Of a stretch of 64,000 bases of DNA, positions 1 to 9,433 are shown in pieces (position 1 is the stretch's first letter; the number at the start of each line of letters is the position of its first letter). Source of the DNA: Filimonas lacunae. GTDB taxonomy: Bacteria; Bacteroidota; Bacteroidia; Chitinophagales; Chitinophagaceae. The DNA is taken from NCBI RefSeq assembly GCF_002355595.1, contig NZ_AP017422.1, forward strand, positions 6,886,823-6,950,822, given 5' to 3'. The notes under the pieces were generated by a model that worked only from the letters and a program-made list of their open reading frames with translations, was not told where the DNA came from and did not search any database. The translations under genes were made by a program, and so were the position numbers.

Positions 1-1161
1 TTTACAATGTCCGCAGTTTGGATCCCAGAACAGCACAAAAGTAAAAGGAGCTTTCTGAGCATACATGGGCGAAGGCTTGCCCGAGGTATCTACCAGGTCC
101 AGCACTGCCGCCTGCTCGCCAATCTGGTTGGCCATCAGGCTGTAGGCACGGTTAAAGATGTATTCTTTTTGCTTAGTGCTTAACCATAAGGTATCTCCCT
201 TGCTGAAATAGTTATTGAACAGGAAGATGAACACTTTATCCTGCCCCATAATTTCCGGGTTGATATACTTATCAGTAAACCTGCCCAGTAAATATTTAAA
301 CATATCCTTTCCGGCACGGGAGCTAAGCAGAATGTAGTTAATGTCTTCAATAACACTGTCCGGCTCAGGGCGTACATAATATTTCAGGTAAGGCTCCAGC
401 TTATGATCATCGAAAAATGGCGTACGTAAAAGCCTGTCGTCGTGTAAAGGAATGTTATCCCAATAATGTTCTTTTACATAACGTGCAGGGAATAAAGAAT
501 CAATTCTTCCATTAGCCAGCTTGGGGGCTGGTGGTGGCTCGGGTTGTTTAATAGCATTTAAAAACAGCGCCAGCATGCTGTTGGGGTTCTGATTCACTAA
601 CGTATCGCGGTAGTCGTTCAGTTCTTTATTACCGGCAGTCAGCTGCTCCCGAATGCGGGCGGTATCTGCTGCAGTATGCGCATCTTTTAACTGATTTTGT
701 AAAGCAGTTAACTCAGGACCTTTTTTAGCCAGAAAAGAAGTGTATTTCTGATACAGGGCATTTTCGGCAGAACCGGTTATCACCACCTGGTCGGGGTGTA
801 AGGTGTCGGTTGCCACAGAAAATTTCTGTACATCATCCATTAAAAACTCCGATAAAATGGTGTGGCGCGGAGACACTAAAAAATAAATACCGCCAGGCAA
901 TTTCGCTTTTCCGGAAAAAACAGCCTTACTGTTCTCATCCATCCATGCGGAGTCTACCACATTGCGAAATTTTCCATAATAACACCCGATATACACCCAG
1001 CAGTTTTTAAGCGGAGTAATGGTAACCGGAATGTTATAACCGTCGTTAGTAACAGTGGTGGTTTCTTTTTGAGGGGCTGGGGCCGCCTTTTTGGGTTTAG
1101 TTTGTGCGTGGCCAACAAGGGTAGCTGCACAAAGCGCTGAAATAAACAAAAATCCTCGCAT
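1..1161 (-). CDS. Exported thioredoxin-fold protein with DUF4369/DUF5106-like regions (3' part outside window)
   Basis: The first 387 codons are present and the C-terminus lies beyond the left edge. Translation starts MRGFLFISALCAATLVGHAQ, a signal peptide with likely cleavage after HAQ. Residues about 30-120 resemble the DUF4369 beta domain and about 240-350 the DUF5106 helical domain that precede thioredoxin folds in Bacteroidota TlpA-like proteins. The visible end is FVLFWDPNCGHCK, the start of a thioredoxin active site with Cys383 and Cys386 (CGHC). The expected role is periplasmic disulfide reduction or cytochrome/metal-centre maturation, which is family inference. It is divergent from rlmD with 66 bases between the starts, so the two promoters share that gap. 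Confidence 0.8.
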   Translation of the reverse strand, partial: MRGFLFISALCAATLVGHAQTKPKKAAPAPQKETTTVTNDGYNIPVTITPLKNCWVYIGCYYGKFRNVVDSAWMDENSKAVFSGKAKLPGGIYFLVSPRHTILSEFLMDDVQKFSVATDTLHPDQVVITGSAENALYQKYTSFLAKKGPELTALQNQLKDAHTAADTARIREQLTAGNKELNDYRDTLVNQNPNSMLALFLNAIKQPEPPPAPKLANGRIDSLFPARYVKEHYWDNIPLHDDRLLRTPFFDDHKLEPYLKYYVRPEPDSVIEDINYILLSSRAGKDMFKYLLGRFTDKYINPEIMGQDKVFIFLFNNYFSKGDTLWLSTKQKEYIFNRAYSLMANQIGEQAAVLDLVDTSGKPSPMYAQKAPFTFVLFWDPNCGHCK

Positions 1162-1215
1162 GATCGCATTAATTGAAACGTAAATTTATTGGAAAAGGTA
1201 ATAGGTTGAAGTTGA

Positions 1216-1223
1216 TACCTTTG
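1216..1223 (+). promoter_or_regulatory. Bacteroidota -7 element of rlmD
   Basis: TACCTTTG matches the TAnnTTTG consensus. A TTG at 1189-1191 is a possible -33 element, with a 24-base spacer. Transcription would start at about 1228-1230, on or next to the GTG start codon. Confidence 0.55.
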
Positions 1224-1227
1224 CACG

Positions 1228-2670
1228 GTGAGAAATAAAAAGAAATCTATTGTTCTACAGGACGTTCTGGTAGAAGATTATGCGGCCGAAGGCAAGTCGC
1301 TGGCACGGGTGGACGGGAAAGTGGTATTTATTGAAAAGGCCGTTCCCGGCGATGTGGTTGACATTCAGCTGTCTAAAAACAAAAAAGACTGGGCCGAAGG
1401 TCATGCTATCCGTATTAAAAAATACTCCGCCGACCGTGTGGAGCCTTTTTGTGAACATTTTGGCATTTGTGGTGGTTGCCAATGGCAAATGCTGCCCTAC
1501 CAAAAGCAGTTACACTATAAGCACAAGCAGGTGACCGATAACCTGCAAAGGATTGGCAAACTGCCTTTGCCTGAAATACAACCTATTGCGGGTTGTGAAG
1601 AAACACGCTACTATCGTAATAAACTGGAATATACTTTTTCTACCAAACGGTTTATTCCCCAGAGCGAATTTGAGGCCCTAAAGAAAATTCAGGCCGAAAG
1701 CGGTCAGGGTTTTGAATTCACCGAAAAAACGGGGGTTGCCGGCTTCCATGCCAAGGGCATGTTCGACAAACTGGTGGAAATTAACACCTGTCACCTCCAG
1801 CACGAGCCTACCAACCTCATCAGGAATGCAATTGCGGCTTATGCCCGGCAGAAAAAATGGTCGTTTTACGATATCAGGCAGCACGAAGGCTGGTTACGTA
1901 CCATGCAGGTGCGACTGGCCACCACCGGCGAGTTGATGGTAAACATCGTTTTCGGCTTTGAAAATGCAGACAATCGTAAAGAATTGCTGGACTACCTGTT
2001 ACGGGAATTTCCGCAGATCACTACCCTTTTATATACTATCAATACCAAAAAGAACGACAGTTTATACGACCAGGAACCTATTGTATACCATGGCAAAGGA
2101 TATATTATTGAAACCCTGGAAGATTTCCGGTTTAAAATAAGTCCCAAATCGTTCTTCCAAACCAATAGCCGCCAGGCCGAAGAGCTTTACCGCATAACCC
2201 GCGATTTTGCCGAGTTGAATGGCTCTCAAACCGTTTACGATTTATATTGTGGAACGGGGAGTATTGGCATATTTGTGAGTAAATTAGCCAAGCAGATAAT
2301 AGGTGTGGAAGTGGTTGCGGAAGCTATTGAAGACGCTAAAGAAAATGCAGAACTGAATGGTTTGCAGCATGCTTCTTTTTACGCCGGTGATGTTATAGAT
2401 ATCTGTGATGATGCTTTTTTTGCTAAACATGGCCGTCCGGATGTAATTATTACCGATCCGCCACGCGCCGGCATGCACGAAAAGCTGGTACAGAAGTTAT
2501 TGGAAATAGCAGCCCCTGTAGTGGTATACGTAAGTTGTAACCCCGCTACACAGGCCAGGGATTTAAACCTACTGGGTGAAAAATATACTGTGGAAAAAAT
2601 TCAGCCCGTTGACATGTTTCCACACACCCTGCATATAGAGAATGTAGTTCAATTAAAACTGAAAGCGTAG
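1228..2670 (+). CDS. rlmD: 23S rRNA (uracil-5-)-methyltransferase, RlmD/RumA type
   Basis: SAM-dependent C5 methylation of a 23S rRNA uridine (U1939 in E. coli). An N-terminal TRAM-like domain (about 10-65) is followed by Cys75, Cys81, Cys84 and Cys188, the four-cysteine pattern that holds the [4Fe-4S] cluster in RumA. The methyltransferase part has FFQTNSRQ (about 309), the SAM loop VYDLYCGTGSIG (337-348), DPPRAG (410) and SCNP with nucleophile Cys437. The length of 480 fits the family. The start is GTG at 1228, only 4 bases after a TACCTTTG -7 box, so the message may be leaderless. It heads a plus-strand run of closely spaced genes. TrmA-like paralogues lack the cluster, so RlmD is favoured. 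Confidence 0.92.
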   Translation: MRNKKKSIVLQDVLVEDYAAEGKSLARVDGKVVFIEKAVPGDVVDIQLSKNKKDWAEGHAIRIKKYSADRVEPFCEHFGICGGCQWQMLPYQKQLHYKHKQVTDNLQRIGKLPLPEIQPIAGCEETRYYRNKLEYTFSTKRFIPQSEFEALKKIQAESGQGFEFTEKTGVAGFHAKGMFDKLVEINTCHLQHEPTNLIRNAIAAYARQKKWSFYDIRQHEGWLRTMQVRLATTGELMVNIVFGFENADNRKELLDYLLREFPQITTLLYTINTKKNDSLYDQEPIVYHGKGYIIETLEDFRFKISPKSFFQTNSRQAEELYRITRDFAELNGSQTVYDLYCGTGSIGIFVSKLAKQIIGVEVVAEAIEDAKENAELNGLQHASFYAGDVIDICDDAFFAKHGRPDVIITDPPRAGMHEKLVQKLLEIAAPVVVYVSCNPATQARDLNLLGEKYTVEKIQPVDMFPHTLHIENVVQLKLKA

Positions 2671-2691
2671 ACGAAAAATTAACAAAGCACT

Positions 2692-3444
2692 ATGACTGAA
2701 TTTAGGCCCGGCAGATTCCAGATACTGCCCACTATTATAAAGAACCTGATCATTATCAACGTATTGGTTTTTGCGGCTCAGTATACTATAGGCAATAAAT
2801 TTCCTATAGACGATCTTTTTGCCTTGCATACCTGGCAAAGCCCCTTGTTTAAACCGTGGCAGTTTATCACCCACCTGTTTATGCATGGCAGCATTGACCA
2901 CCTGTTCTTTAACATGTTTGCCCTGTGGATGTTTGGTGCCACCCTCGAAAACATGTGGGGCCCTAAACGCTTCATTACTTATTACATAGCCTGCGGCCTG
3001 GGTGCAGCACTTTTTCATATGATAGTGCTGTTTATTGAAACTCAAACCATGCTGAATGCCTATAATCAACTGATGAATAGTAGTAATGCCAACTATAATG
3101 ATGCATTACATTTTGTTCAGAAATTTGGCAAGGGCCAGATGGCTGCTCCTGAAGCAATTGTAGGCTGGCGCTTAAATGAAGCTACCCTGGGCGCTTCCGG
3201 TGCCGTGTTCGGTTGCCTGGCTGCATTTGGCTACCTGTTTCCCAACACCTACATTTACCTCTACTTCTTCCTTCCTGTTAAAGCCAAATGGTTTGTACTT
3301 TTTTATGCTGCTGCCGAGCTGTACATGGCCGTAAAAAGCAGTGCCGGTGATAACGTGGCACACGTAGCACACCTGGGGGGAGCACTGGTAGGCTTTTTAC
3401 TGGTATACTTTTGGAATAAGACCAACCGACGCAGATTCTATTGA
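2692..3444 (+). CDS. Rhomboid-family intramembrane serine protease
   Basis: Six-helix membrane protease that cleaves substrates within or near transmembrane segments. The active site is complete: HLFMHGSIDHLFFNM (61-75, with the oxyanion-region His and Asn), GASG with catalytic Ser169, and HVAHLGG with catalytic His227. The 250-residue length suits a minimal GlpG-like core; the loop after TM2 (about 115-160) is long. It begins 21 bases after rlmD and is followed 23 bases later by a second rhomboid-fold gene, so co-transcription is likely. The substrate is not deducible. Confidence 0.9.
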   Translation: MTEFRPGRFQILPTIIKNLIIINVLVFAAQYTIGNKFPIDDLFALHTWQSPLFKPWQFITHLFMHGSIDHLFFNMFALWMFGATLENMWGPKRFITYYIACGLGAALFHMIVLFIETQTMLNAYNQLMNSSNANYNDALHFVQKFGKGQMAAPEAIVGWRLNEATLGASGAVFGCLAAFGYLFPNTYIYLYFFLPVKAKWFVLFYAAAELYMAVKSSAGDNVAHVAHLGGALVGFLLVYFWNKTNRRRFY

Positions 3445-3467
3445 GATTTATTTTTTAAATTACAGTT

Positions 3468-4385
3468 ATGGCAGTTATGGAGCAAGGCAAACGCAGTAAG
3501 ATGTTATTAGGGGAGGACAACAATGCCCTTACCTGGCTGATTATTGTAAATGCCGCAGTGTTTGTTGTGTTACTTTTTACCAGGATCGTGTACCTGCTAT
3601 CTTATGATAATGGACAGGATGCCCTGTTTAACGCACAGATATTTAGCTGGCTGGCTTTGCCCGCCTCTACTTCACAACTGCTTACCCACCCATGGACCAT
3701 TTTCACTTACATGTTCACTCACGTAGATGTATGGAAAGTGATTGGTTCTTTACTATGGCTGTGGGCTTTTGGATATATGTTACAGGATTTGAGCGGTAAT
3801 AAAAGACTGGTACCGGTGTATTTATACGGCGGCATTGCAGGCGCTGTGTTTTTTGTAGTAAGTGCTAACCTGCTGCCTGGCTTACACCACACCGGCTCTT
3901 TAAGCGGCGCGGTTCCTTCATTAATGGCTATTGCGGTAGCTGCCACCACCCTGGCTCCACGGTTTCGCCTTTTTACCATGATAAACGGGGGCATTCCTTT
4001 ATGGATTGTGATGGTGGTTTTTGTAATTATTGATATTACAGGCATCGCCAAGGAAGGACTTGCTGTAGCCCTGTCGCATGTGGGTGGTGCCTTCATCGGT
4101 TTTATATATGCATGGCAGTTAAAAAAAGGTAACGACTGGGGCGAATGGATGTATAACCTTGTTGACAAAGTTGACGGACTTTTTAACCCCGAAAAAAAGT
4201 ATAATAAAAAATCTTCCGCTCAAAAGCACTTTTATAAAGCCAGCCGCACCCCTTTTGAAAAGAGATCTAACATCACCCCTCAAAGGGTAGACGACCTGCT
4301 GGATAAAATAAACTCTAATGGATATAATTCGTTAACAGACGAAGAAAAAGAGTTTCTGAAACGTGCCAGCGAGCAACAGAATTAG
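3468..4385 (+). CDS. Rhomboid-like membrane protein with C-terminal cytosolic extension (DUF6576-like)
   Basis: Second rhomboid-fold protein of the tandem. It keeps the putative catalytic pair Ser146 (in GSLSGA) and His204 (SHVGGAF). The usual GxSG is SLSG, and the HxxxN oxyanion motif before TM2 is altered (FTHVDVWKVIGSLLW, Ser where Asn is normal), so activity may be weakened or lost. After TM6 there is a basic linker (about 218-265) and a compact tail, about 270-303, resembling DUF6576 of Bacteroidota rhomboids. The length is 305. An iRhom-like or regulatory role next to the intact protease is possible; this is inference. Confidence 0.82.
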   Translation: MAVMEQGKRSKMLLGEDNNALTWLIIVNAAVFVVLLFTRIVYLLSYDNGQDALFNAQIFSWLALPASTSQLLTHPWTIFTYMFTHVDVWKVIGSLLWLWAFGYMLQDLSGNKRLVPVYLYGGIAGAVFFVVSANLLPGLHHTGSLSGAVPSLMAIAVAATTLAPRFRLFTMINGGIPLWIVMVVFVIIDITGIAKEGLAVALSHVGGAFIGFIYAWQLKKGNDWGEWMYNLVDKVDGLFNPEKKYNKKSSAQKHFYKASRTPFEKRSNITPQRVDDLLDKINSNGYNSLTDEEKEFLKRASEQQN

Positions 4386-4406
4386 TAAAAGCCCTATTCT
4401 CCTTGT

Positions 4407-5516
4407 ATGAAAAAATTTTTAATTGCCTGCTACCGCATAGGCTGCTGGGTGGTGATGCCTGTATATATTTTATGTGCCCTTAGTAGTTACCTGTCTCCTT
4501 CCGTTTGTTTTTTTACAGATGCACTGGCCCTGGCATTTCCATTTTTACTATTGGCCTTGTTAGTAGTAATTATAACCGCGCTGTTTTGTAACCGCCGGCT
4601 GGCTGTTATCGCATCACTGGTGCTACTTAGTGGTTTTACCAATATTAGCCGCACCATCGCTTTTCATCCTTTTGCCCCTAAAACAGTAGCACGCAACGGC
4701 AATACTTTAAAAGTGCTTACCTGGAATGTGTTTTTCTTTTTAAACGATCATGAATTAAAAAATGACACCATCGGCAACAAACGCCGCGAAATGATTAACC
4801 TTATTAAAGAATCAGACGCCGATGTATTATGCTTTCAGGAATACCTGTCTTACTTTAATGTAAAAGGGCTTGTATCTGTTCACCACATACTGGATAGTCT
4901 GGGCTATAAATACAGTATATTCAGTAACGATCACATCTACCATTATAACGGAGGCACTTCGCACATAGGAGCGATATTATACTCCAGACTACCCATCAGC
5001 GATAGTGGGCGTATTGCCTTCCATAATACACAGGAAGAACATGCAGTATACGCTGACATAACCGTTAATAAACAAAAAGTAAGAGTATTTGCTGCTCACC
5101 TTTCATCACTGGGCCTGTACAATGATACTACGAACACCAGTGAAAACGTATACGAGCTTAGCTACAAACGCAAAGGCTCCATTGCCCGCAAAATAAAACG
5201 CACCGCCTTACAGCACGAAATGGAAGCCCATATGCTGGATAGCGCCTTTTCACACAGCCCACAGCCAGTTATTTACTGTGCTGATATGAACTCAGCCCCT
5301 ACCAGTTATACCTATGCCACTATCAGGGGGAATCTGCAGGATGCCTTTTTGGTCAAAGGCTTTGGACTGGGTCAAACCTACGATGCTTTATCACCCACCT
5401 TGCGCATAGATGTGTGCTTTGCCAGTAAACAACTTACGGTAGAACATTGTGAAGTAAAACGAGCACATTTGTCCGATCACTTTCCGGTGATCACCACTTT
5501 TGCAGTGACAAAATAA
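4407..5516 (+). CDS. Membrane-anchored endonuclease/exonuclease/phosphatase (EEP) family protein
   Basis: Residues 1-85 form about three transmembrane helices. The remainder is an EEP fold: LTWNVFFF carries the metal-site Asn, DVLCFQEYL the catalytic Glu, YCADMNSAP the Asp/Asn pair (the Asp is part of ADMN rather than GDFN), and LSDHFPVI the terminal Asp-His. Family members hydrolyse phosphodiesters in nucleic acids, inositol phosphates or sphingomyelin, and the substrate cannot be read here. The globular domain is probably periplasmic or membrane-proximal. It begins 21 bases after the rhomboid pair and is followed by a paralogue. Confidence 0.85.
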   Translation: MKKFLIACYRIGCWVVMPVYILCALSSYLSPSVCFFTDALALAFPFLLLALLVVIITALFCNRRLAVIASLVLLSGFTNISRTIAFHPFAPKTVARNGNTLKVLTWNVFFFLNDHELKNDTIGNKRREMINLIKESDADVLCFQEYLSYFNVKGLVSVHHILDSLGYKYSIFSNDHIYHYNGGTSHIGAILYSRLPISDSGRIAFHNTQEEHAVYADITVNKQKVRVFAAHLSSLGLYNDTTNTSENVYELSYKRKGSIARKIKRTALQHEMEAHMLDSAFSHSPQPVIYCADMNSAPTSYTYATIRGNLQDAFLVKGFGLGQTYDALSPTLRIDVCFASKQLTVEHCEVKRAHLSDHFPVITTFAVTK

Positions 5517-5549
5517 AAAATTACCTTTCCTGCCACCATACGAAACCCC

Positions 5550-6668
5550 ATGGCCGGAATGATACGCACATTTACCAAACGCTTTTTTATAGTGCTTACC
5601 AGCATTGTATGCGTGTGCTTTTTATTGTCGTGCCTGGTGCCTTATTTAACGCCTGCCCGTTGGTGGCCTATTGGCTTTTTAGGTTTAATGGTGCCTTACC
5701 TGGTAATATTGCAGGTATTTCTTATCCTGTTCTGGCTTATTACCAAACCCCGCTGGAGCATTTTACCACTGCTTACCTTATCCATAGGTTATAAACAATT
5801 GCAATCACTGTTTGCCACTAACCTCAAAAGTAATTTCAGCAATGTAAAAATTGAACCGCGTTTGCGCATTGTAGACTGGAATGTGGGCAGCCTGGTGGGT
5901 TTAAGTAAAGGAAAGGATAAGCAGAAAATGATACGCAAACAAATTGCCGATGCTATCCTGAACCTGGAGCCGGATATTATTTGCCTGCAGGAGTTTAATC
6001 ACTCCTATACCCAGGGTCGCCAGGCCGATAATATTGGCTTGCTGGTGAAAGAATACCCACATTATTTTTTCTCGGAAGATTATAAAAAGGGCAATGGCTT
6101 TTTCCTGTATGGCAGCATTATATTTTCCCGTTATCCCATTATCCACACCGGCAAAATTCAATACCCCGGTAAAAGGGCGGAAAGTCTCATTTATGCCGAC
6201 ATAGTAAAAGGCAAAGACACCGTAAGGTTATTCACCACCCATTTACAAAGCTTCCGCTTTTCAACCGCCGATTACCAGGACATTGATAAAATTCAGCAGC
6301 AGGATAAAGAGCTTTTTGATGCCTCCCGCAATATTTTCAAGAAAATGAAGGTGGCATTTACCCGCCGGGGCATTCAGGCCAATATTGTGCGGGAAACACT
6401 GGACGATAGCCCCTATCCTTCCATTATCTGTGGCGATTTCAATGATGTTCCTAATTCTTACACCTATTTCCATATACGCGATAACTGGCAGGATGCATTT
6501 TTGCAAAAGGATTTTGGTATTGGCCGTACTTATATAGCCCTTGCCCCCACCCTGCGTATTGACTATATTTTACCGGATGAGCATTTTAACATTCATCAGT
6601 TTGATATGGTAGACGAAGATCTGAGCGATCATCTGCTGCTAGTAGCAGATGTAAGTTTCAAAAAATAG
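5550..6668 (+). CDS. Membrane-anchored EEP family protein, paralogue of the preceding gene
   Basis: It has the same architecture as its upstream neighbour: three N-terminal membrane helices (about 10-95), then an EEP domain with VDWNVGSL, DIICLQEFNHS, the canonical ICGDFND and LSDHLLLVADV. All expected metal and catalytic residues are present. The SYTY(F)HIR-NWQDAF and TLRIDY segments match the upstream paralogue closely, so this looks like a tandem duplication. The gap between the two genes is 33 bases. Substrate unknown. Confidence 0.87.
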   Translation: MAGMIRTFTKRFFIVLTSIVCVCFLLSCLVPYLTPARWWPIGFLGLMVPYLVILQVFLILFWLITKPRWSILPLLTLSIGYKQLQSLFATNLKSNFSNVKIEPRLRIVDWNVGSLVGLSKGKDKQKMIRKQIADAILNLEPDIICLQEFNHSYTQGRQADNIGLLVKEYPHYFFSEDYKKGNGFFLYGSIIFSRYPIIHTGKIQYPGKRAESLIYADIVKGKDTVRLFTTHLQSFRFSTADYQDIDKIQQQDKELFDASRNIFKKMKVAFTRRGIQANIVRETLDDSPYPSIICGDFNDVPNSYTYFHIRDNWQDAFLQKDFGIGRTYIALAPTLRIDYILPDEHFNIHQFDMVDEDLSDHLLLVADVSFKK

Positions 6669-6813
6669 AATATATTCGCATTATGTTCACCGCTATCAAC
6701 ATTCTTTTCGCATTCACATCCTGTTGCTGCTAAGCAGCATCTATTCTATTTTTACACCCCGATAGCCAGTTTTTCGCCATCCATTAAAATAAAATTCATA
6801 TCTATATCGATAT

Positions 6814-8328
6814 ATGTCACAGCTAAAAGTATACAATTCGCTTACCCGGCAGAAAGAAGTGTTTGAACCCCTGACTCCAGGGCATGTAGGTATGTATGTG
6901 TGCGGTCCTACCGTAAGCGGCGAAAGCCACCTGGGACACGCCCGCCCCTTTATTACATTCGATATCGTTTACCGTTACCTGCTTCACCTCGGTTACAAAG
7001 TGCGTTACGTGCGTAACATTACCGACGCCGGCCACTTTGAAGAAGAAGGTCGCGAGGCAGAAGATAAAATAAGCAAGAAAGCCATACTGGAAATGCTGGA
7101 ACCGATGGAGCTGGTGCAGAAATACACCAACCTGTTTCATTGGGCTATGCTACAGTTTAATAACATTCAGCCCAGCATTGAACCTACCGCTACCGGCCAT
7201 ATAGTAGAGCAGATTGTGATGATTGAAAAAATTATTGCAGACGGCTATGCCTACGTGGCAAACGGATCGGTTTACTTTGACGTGGCCAAGTATGATGAAG
7301 ACTTTTCTAAAAAAGGCTCTCCCTACGGCATGTTAAGCGGCCGCATATTAGAAGACATGCAGGAAGGCTCGCGTGAACTGGACAACCAGGAAGAAAAGCG
7401 CAACAAAGCCGACTTTGCTTTATGGAAGAATGCACCTCCTGAACATATTATGCGCTGGCAAAGTCCCTGGGGCGAAGGTTTCCCGGGCTGGCATATTGAG
7501 TGTTCAGCCATGAGCACCAAATACCTGGGCAAGCAATTTGATATTCATGGCGGCGGTATGGACCTTCAGTTTCCACACCACGAGTGCGAAATAGCACAAA
7601 GCACCGTTTGCAATCATCAAACACCTGCCCGCTACTGGCTGCACAACAATATGATTACCGTTAACGGTAAAAAAATGGGTAAAAGCTATGGTAACCAGAT
7701 TAAGCTTACAGAAATGTTCTCTGGCAACCACCCTCAGCTGGAGCAGGCTTACCATCCTATGGTTATCCGTTTCTTTATCCTGCAAACGCACTACCGCTCT
7801 ACGCTTGACTTTGGCAATGAAGCCCTGCAGGCAACTGAGAAAGGTTTAAGACGTTTAATGGATGCATTTAGCGTTAGCCAGGAAATTCTTACCAACAACA
7901 ATCAGCCAGCTACCGATGCTGCACTGGACGAAAAAGTAAGAAACCTGGTGCAGGAGTTTGATGAGTTTATGAACGACGACATCAGCACCGCTAAGGTGCT
8001 GGCCAATATGTTTGAACTGGTACCCATTATCAACAGTATTAAAGACAAACACATTGCAGCCGACGCTCTCAGTGGCAACACCCAGGAGTTGTTGAAAACA
8101 CAACTGAAAGTGTACATTGAAGATGTGTTTGGTTTAAAAAGCGAACAAGATTATAATAAGGATAATGGCCACCTGGATGGCGTGTTGCAATTGCTTATTA
8201 ACATTCGCAAAGAAGCAAGAGATAAAAAAGACTTTGTTACCAGCGACAAAATACGCAAGGAACTGGCAGCTTTGGGCATTCAGTTAAAAGATGACAAAGA
8301 CGGCAGTATCAGCTATTCGTTTAACTAG
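6814..8328 (+). CDS. cysS: Cysteinyl-tRNA synthetase
   Basis: Class I aminoacyl-tRNA synthetase charging tRNA-Cys. The zinc/cysteine-recognition residue Cys30 lies in YVCGPTV. The HIGH motif is HLGH (39-42). WHIECSAMS and HHECEIAQS supply the further zinc ligands. The KMSKS loop reads KMGKS (287-291). The C-terminal third is the anticodon-binding DALR-type helical region, and 504 residues is normal. A 145-base gap precedes it, so it probably has its own promoter. It ends before a strong bidirectional hairpin. Confidence 0.97.
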   Translation: MSQLKVYNSLTRQKEVFEPLTPGHVGMYVCGPTVSGESHLGHARPFITFDIVYRYLLHLGYKVRYVRNITDAGHFEEEGREAEDKISKKAILEMLEPMELVQKYTNLFHWAMLQFNNIQPSIEPTATGHIVEQIVMIEKIIADGYAYVANGSVYFDVAKYDEDFSKKGSPYGMLSGRILEDMQEGSRELDNQEEKRNKADFALWKNAPPEHIMRWQSPWGEGFPGWHIECSAMSTKYLGKQFDIHGGGMDLQFPHHECEIAQSTVCNHQTPARYWLHNNMITVNGKKMGKSYGNQIKLTEMFSGNHPQLEQAYHPMVIRFFILQTHYRSTLDFGNEALQATEKGLRRLMDAFSVSQEILTNNNQPATDAALDEKVRNLVQEFDEFMNDDISTAKVLANMFELVPIINSIKDKHIAADALSGNTQELLKTQLKVYIEDVFGLKSEQDYNKDNGHLDGVLQLLINIRKEARDKKDFVTSDKIRKELAALGIQLKDDKDGSISYSFN

Positions 8329-8350
8329 TCTGTATACAGCTTTACAATAC

Positions 8351-8383
8351 AAGAGGGAATATCAACAACTGATATTCCCTCTT
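8351..8383. terminator. Bidirectional hairpin terminator, cysS / SDR gene
   Basis: A perfect 14-bp stem (8351-8364 with 8370-8383, arm AAGAGGGAATATCA) encloses the five-base loop ACAAC and is flanked by short T and A tracts. It lies between two convergent genes and can serve both. Confidence 0.85.
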
Positions 8384-8484
8384 TTCATTTAAGCGACAAC
8401 TCCACTTGTACTATTCTCACGTTTTCCTTTTTATCGTTGTCTTGCCTTTTTGCATTAAAAAGCTTTCGCTTAAAAGCATTGCTG

Positions 8485-9378
8485 TTATTCAAAATATTTT
8501 CCGGCAACCATATCTTCCAGCAAGCCCGGTTGTTGCGGGTTCCAGCCTAACACTTCACGGGTTTTAGCACTGGAGGAAGGACAGTTCATAGATGCAAAAT
8601 GCAGGAACCAGGTAAAATGTGTTTCGGCATCTTTACTCTCTTTGCTTTTAGTAGGCAGCGCTAATCCTTTGCCTATTGTAACTGCTATATCCTTAAACGG
8701 AATGCCTTGTTCTGCCACCGCATGAAACACCTTTTGTGCAGGCTGTTGCTCTACAATTAAGCGATACAAAACCGCCGCATCAAAACGGTGTGCTGCAGGC
8801 CAAAAGTTTTCGCCAGCTGCAACATAAGCCGATTCGCCATTTTGTTTAGCCATGCCTATAAGCATAGATACAAAACCATGATCACCTTCGCCATGTGTAG
8901 AAGGCGGCAGTCGTAAAATGTACGCGTTCACACCTTGCGCTGCTACCGCACGGGTAGCTTCTTCTGTTGCTACACGTGGCATTACATCAGATCCCACCGG
9001 AGGCACATCATCTTCTGTAACCAGGCAGCCATTGTTCAATAAGCCTACAGCAGAAGTAACCACCAGTGGTTTGTTGGTACCTGTTAATGCTTCGCCCAAT
9101 GCTGCTATTACCTTGCGATCGTCTTCGCAGTTTTGTTTAAAGCGGCTGAAATCGTGATTGAATGCTGTATGAATAACAGCGTCGCATTGCGCAGCGCCTT
9201 TTTTCAAATTTTCCAGGTCGTTTACATCACCGGGAAAAGGTTCTGCCCCGGCGTTCTTTACTTTTTCTGCACCACTGTCTGAACGTACAAGGCCAAGTAC
9301 CTGGTGGCCGGCGCGTACCAGTTCTGCAACAACAGCAGAACCAACAAATCCGGAAGCTCCTGTAACAAATACACGCAT
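8485..9378 (-). CDS. NAD(P)-dependent SDR/epimerase-like oxidoreductase
   Basis: An extended short-chain dehydrogenase with a Rossmann fold. It begins MRVFVTGASGFVGSAVV, with the TGxxGxxG dinucleotide motif at residues 6-13. I do not see a clear YxxxK catalytic pair, so it belongs with atypical SDRs that often bind NADPH. The ATG at 9378 is preferred over an in-frame one 39 bases upstream because the nucleotide-binding strand normally starts within the first few residues. It lies 78 bases downstream of a Crp/Fnr regulator gene on the same strand, with a palindrome between them. Substrate unknown. Confidence 0.85.
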   Translation of the reverse strand: MRVFVTGASGFVGSAVVAELVRAGHQVLGLVRSDSGAEKVKNAGAEPFPGDVNDLENLKKGAAQCDAVIHTAFNHDFSRFKQNCEDDRKVIAALGEALTGTNKPLVVTSAVGLLNNGCLVTEDDVPPVGSDVMPRVATEEATRAVAAQGVNAYILRLPPSTHGEGDHGFVSMLIGMAKQNGESAYVAAGENFWPAAHRFDAAVLYRLIVEQQPAQKVFHAVAEQGIPFKDIAVTIGKGLALPTKSKESKDAETHFTWFLHFASMNCPSSSAKTREVLGWNPQQPGLLEDMVAGKYFE

Positions 9379-9433
9379 AATGAATGACTTTTTTAATGAG
9401 GTATAAAAGTGAGCCAAATCATTTCCCGAAAAG

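Noticed and set aside
8485-9417. Longer SDR start at 9417
   Set aside because: The Rossmann strand would be preceded by 13 unconserved residues; the ATG at 9378 fits the family better.
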